Part shown: positions 62,801 to 64,000 of the stretch, piece by piece
Numbering within the stretch: the stretch's first letter is position 1
How the letters are laid out: each line of letters begins with the position of its first letter
Assembly: GCF_005860765.1 (NCBI RefSeq)
Contig: NZ_VCEI01000021.1
Span: forward strand, 248,001-312,000
Direction of reading: 5' to 3'
DNA: 64,000 bases
From: Dyadobacter sediminis
Lineage (GTDB): Bacteria; Bacteroidota; Bacteroidia; Cytophagales; Spirosomataceae
Program-made: the position numbers and the translations under genes
Notes under the pieces: model-generated
What the model was told of the DNA's origin: nothing
The model's input: the letters and a program-made list of their open reading frames with translations, nothing else
The model's database searches: none

Positions 62801-64000
62801 GTGGCGTTCGGAGCCGGCGAAACGGACGAAACAACAGGCGGTGTTTCGTCTTCGGCACCATCGTCAAATACGACATCCACAAAGTAGTTGCTGGATTGAT
62901 AATTATCCGTAGGGAAAGTTGGCGTTGCGGAATATCTGTAAATACCGTTGTTGCCGTCTTCGTTATCGGCCAGCCCTCTCAGCGGACCTTTTACTTTTGC
63001 CAAGCCAAAATAGGGATTGACTGCGGAATAATTTCCCGCGCCGCTATGATAGGAAATGACGTAAGTCGTATTGGGAGTAATGGCTACGGGCGTAGTAAAA
63101 TTTGCCTGCTGCCATCCGGAAGCCGTTTCATTCTGAAAAACAATTTCTGCCAGTTTTACTCCGGCATTGCTGTAAAGTTGTCCGGTATGGGTTCCGGTGT
63201 TTCCTTCCTGTTTATAAAAACGCACGCCTGTAACATTTCCGGCTATTGTAGAACGGAATTTCATACCTAGCTGGATTCCTCCGCTGTTGTCATTGAAGAG
63301 ATTGTTTGACGGCACATCCGTTGGCTGAAACACCGTACACGGACAAGGCTGTGCAGCCGGGGCCGTAATGTTTACATTGACGGTATTTACTGCGCTCAGG
63401 TTTCCTGAATCATCGAATGCCCGGCTCCGGATGGTGGCACTTCCTTGTGTAACGGGTATCCATGAAAAATTCCAGCTGGTGGTACCCGTTGCAAGCCGCC
63501 ACGTTTTGCCTTCATCCGTAGAAACTTCGATTCCGGCAACTGTATTGGCGTCCGAAGCAGTTCCTGAAATGTTCACCGAAGTGCCGCTCGGAATGTTTGC
63601 ACCATTCGACGGAGAAGTAACCGTCAGGGCAGGAGCGACGAAATCTGTGGAAGCAGTGGCTGCAACAAGGTCCGACTGGCGGGTAGCCGGCTGCACACCC
63701 ATATCCGCAAACAGGTTTACAGTTGCCTGCTGCATGGCTTTACTGACCGGGGCATTGCCTCTGTCGTGGTTATCATCCAGGCCCCATGCCCATTGAACTG
63801 TTCCGGCTCCAAACACCAGGGCGCCGCTGCTGTGCTTGTACAAGGTAAGATAATGCGTTTTGCCGTTCAGTACCGTTCTTGACAAGAGGATTCTTCCGGC
63901 AGGATAAGTCGAGCGATAGTCTTCCTGTTCTGGGTCCCATTCGTAGCCCAGTGTATTCTGAGTCAATGTATGCGAACCGCTCTGAAGCGAAGCCACTGCT
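56878..64000 (-). CDS. Giant multidomain T9SS-secreted protein (DUF4082, deacetylase-like, Ig and malectin domains), 5' end missing
   Basis: The frame is open to the window edge, so this is the C-terminal 2373 or so residues. Residues are numbered from 63996. The start (to about 115, VFGAGTVQWAWGLDD) resembles the end of an N,N-dimethylformamidase-beta-subunit-like domain. Then: an Ig-like domain (118-205), DUF4082 (217-379), a Big_5 domain (385-492), a GATase-like fold (about 500-745) and a deacetylase-like domain (about 745-1080; MTGDDHGSGG, SLHLSTDCG, MHTDVNGG). Next: FN3 (1083-1180), a concanavalin-like region (1192-1485), four or more Ig/He_PIG repeats, two Ig-malectin units (1766-2017, 2021-2272) and a T9SS sorting domain (2290-2372). 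A secreted glycan-binding or glycan-modifying adhesin-like protein is expected. Confidence 0.85.
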   Translation of the reverse strand, partial: AVASLQSGSHTLTQNTLGYEWDPEQEDYRSTYPAGRILLSRTVLNGKTHYLTLYKHSSGALVFGAGTVQWAWGLDDNHDRGNAPVSKAMQQATVNLFADMGVQPATRQSDLVAATASTDFVAPALTVTSPSNGANIPSGTSVNISGTASDANTVAGIEVSTDEGKTWRLATGTTSWNFSWIPVTQGSATIRSRAFDDSGNLSAVNTVNVNITAPAAQPCPCTVFQPTDVPSNNLFNDNSGGIQLGMKFRSTIAGNVTGVRFYKQEGNTGTHTGQLYSNAGVKLAEIVFQNETASGWQQANFTTPVAITPNTTYVISYHSGAGNYSAVNPYFGLAKVKGPLRGLADNEDGNNGIYRYSATPTFPTDNYQSSNYFVDVVFDDGAEDETPPVVSSVSPAPNATGINIQSNILVTFNEEIDASSISSSTIRLLRAGTVIPAAVTYNAATFTATLNPNTALIYSSSYTIEVKGGSTDPRVKDAAGNIMASNFTSTFTTQSTPPPSPVDGPGGPILVISSTENPFSQYPAEILRAEGFNAFAARDISDITQTPTLINSYDVIILGEIALSAANVTALTNWTNAGGTLIAFKPDAQLASLFGITPASGSLSDKYLKINPTGPGAGIVNETIQYHGTANLYTLNGATSLANLYSNASTATDNPAVTTRNAGTNGGKAIAFTYDLAKSIVYTRQGNPAWAGQKRDGQIDPIRSDDLFYPNWVDFNKIEIPQADEQQRLLANIILLNNMHRKPLPRFWYLPRGLKAAVIMTGDDHGSGGTVGRFNDYISKSASNNQSAVDNWTAVRATSYIYPNTPITDAQAAAFQAQGFEISLHLSTDCGNFTPATLRGNFNSQLPALAQNFPSLAKPATNRNHCITWSDWASNPIVELENGIRLDANYYYWPDVWVNNRPGMFTGSGMPMRFANLDGTLIDVYQATTQLTDESGITYSTHINKLLDNATGSKGYYGVFTANMHTDVNGGNSSNGSDVIVAAAQQRQVPVISAKQMLTWLDGRNNSSFGAMTWANNKLNFSITAANGSTNLRAMLPVDADDKKLAGLTVNGNAVTYTTETIKGIQYAFFPANNGNYIATYDTDEAGPQISGITITQPSPGTATIKWTTNEASDSRVNYGTASGQLNQNASDAELVTSHTVTFSGLSAGTTYYYRVVSADAAGNSTVMPATSAAASSFTTPAANCFEDVSASNFNAETTGNNTYVTNEGVILKPAIVEEFSSLPPASEWQSYPWPSGGSSTNSNGQIVVDGARFNTEPVTTTFSPGTSVEFVATFEAEAFQNIGFGAGNNSEMFNTVSTWAMFGTNNSSSSLLARVAFNGTIENIPVPGNLFGSAHRYKVVWKSNGVDFYVDNDLVYSSSTAITTPMRFAASDYQSSSSSVKLDWARISPYASEGSFTSRVYDGGTDKTWQIANWAASIPSGTDIKLFQRQGNSSNTADDSWTAFTPIASNGSNVGGTSRYIQYRADLSTTNAASTPVLISVTISCSAPTCPAVVFTPASGTALPAAKVGDPYSQDINTNLSGYTFTATGLPAGLSIQSSTGVISGTPTAAGTNSNITVTATKGNCSENASYTITVNPANSRPILAEIGNKTIKLGETLTFTATATDPDAGQTKSFSLTNAPNGATINSATGAFSWKPAATGTATFTVIVTDNGSPAQSDSETITVTVNQADNSAPVLATIGNKTITLGETLTFTASATDPDAGQTKTFSLTGNGSGATIDINSGAFSWKPASAGTFNFTITVTDNGSPNLSDSETITVTVNAPANSAPVLASIGNKTVTLGQTLTFTTTATDPDAGQTKTFSLTGTTNGATINPTSGAFSWKPAATGTFSITVKVADNGSPSLSDSETFTVTVNNSTATATRINVGGSAYTASGNRAFIADKYFTGTSTIPTAASSVDILNTTDDVIYRSARSGATISYSIPVTNGSYSVILHFAELYFGAPGKVAGGSGKRRFNVAIEGASKLTNYDIYAKAGGAVRAVKETFPVTVTDGTMNINFTTGSVNQPLINAIEVVPQTAAQNQAPVLASIGNKTVTLGQTLTFTTTATDPDAGQTKTFSLTGTTNGATINPTSGAFSWKPAATGTFSITVKVADNGSPSLSDSETFTVTVNNSTATATRINVGGSAYTASGNRAFIADKYFTGTSTIPTAASSVDILNTTDDVIYRSARSGATISYSIPVTNGSYSVILHFAELYFGAPGKVAGGSGKRRFNVAIEGASKLTNYDIYAKAGGAVRAVKETFPVTVTDGIMNINFTTGSVNQPLINAIEVVPQTAVRTGLEEIIAGTNADFIQSEVYPNPAPKRFTLKLSEQHSGKINLKMISISGHAYEINKPDLQPASKVDVDVSGQSVESGIYILEIQSDAAMETIKLLITD
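57181..57933 (-). repeat. Tandem Ig-malectin duplication, C-terminal copy
   Basis: One of two 753-bp direct repeats (period 765 bp, 255 codons) in the giant T9SS gene. I count about eight base differences from the other copy. Only one changes the protein (Ile in place of Thr in the TDG-MNINF strand of the malectin domain). The unit encodes one cadherin/He_PIG-type Ig repeat followed by a malectin carbohydrate-binding domain. Confidence 0.93.
57946..58698 (-). repeat. Tandem Ig-malectin duplication, N-terminal copy
   Basis: Partner of the 57181-57933 unit, with about 99% DNA identity by eye. A 12-bp non-homologous spacer encodes the junction. The right boundary of the identity lies at the end of the Ig repeat (ACCGGTGCC), where the older, diverged Ig repeats begin. 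Confidence 0.93.

Overview
The window looks like a chromosome segment of a Bacteroidota bacterium, most likely a Cytophagales/Spirosomaceae member of the Dyadobacter type. The signs are SusC-like TonB-dependent receptors with an N-terminal carboxypeptidase-regulatory domain, a DUF4249 lipoprotein paired with a receptor, type IX secretion (T9SS) C-terminal sorting domains, and promoter-like TAnnTTTG elements in place of sigma70 boxes. The genus is an inference from protein style. I see no rRNA, tRNA, CRISPR array, insertion sequence or phage gene.

Left part (1-30 kb): mixed metabolism and envelope genes in short units. In order: a CBM48-like protein next to a heptamer tandem repeat; a TonB receptor divergent from DoxX; an aldo/keto reductase; a secreted M23 peptidase; a Tat-exported class V aminotransferase; a UPF0323 lipoprotein with a glutathionylspermidine-synthase-like ATP-grasp enzyme behind a palindromic promoter region; a cupin; a DUF3179 protein with a FecA-like receptor; a cytoplasmic GH2 enzyme followed by an SDR; DUF2490; a secreted GH9 cellulase-like enzyme; the DUF4249/TonB receptor pair; and a HAD phosphatase convergent with a degenerate kinase-fold protein.

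Middle part (27.6-48.5 kb): a long, all-minus-strand exopolysaccharide locus of colanic-acid type. It runs from a Wzc-like tyrosine autokinase (48.0 kb) through GDP-mannose 4,6-dehydratase, a Wzx-like flippase, acetyl- and acyltransferases, four GT4 glycosyltransferases, a Wzy-like polymerase, WcaF, WcaI and a WcaJ-like initiating transferase. It ends with an Ala-rich lipoprotein and a YjbH-type outer-membrane protein split into two overlapping genes. The core from about 35.8 to 44.4 kb is visibly AT-richer than its surroundings. No Wza exporter or GDP-fucose synthase is present. A 180-bp leader ORF with a P-loop-like motif lies between a good promoter candidate and wzc.

Right part (48.8-64 kb): a secreted polysaccharide-lyase-like protein, a lipoprotein built of two repeats, an OafA-type acyltransferase with an SGNH domain, a dienelactone hydrolase, a secreted glycerophosphodiesterase, and the C-terminal 2.37 thousand residues of a giant T9SS protein. 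This last gene carries a recent, almost perfect 753-bp tandem duplication of an Ig-plus-malectin unit.

As a whole the window couples polysaccharide synthesis (EPS locus) with polysaccharide recognition and breakdown (GH9, lyase-like protein, malectin/Ig giant, TonB receptors), as expected of a surface-associated, glycan-degrading soil or plant bacterium.
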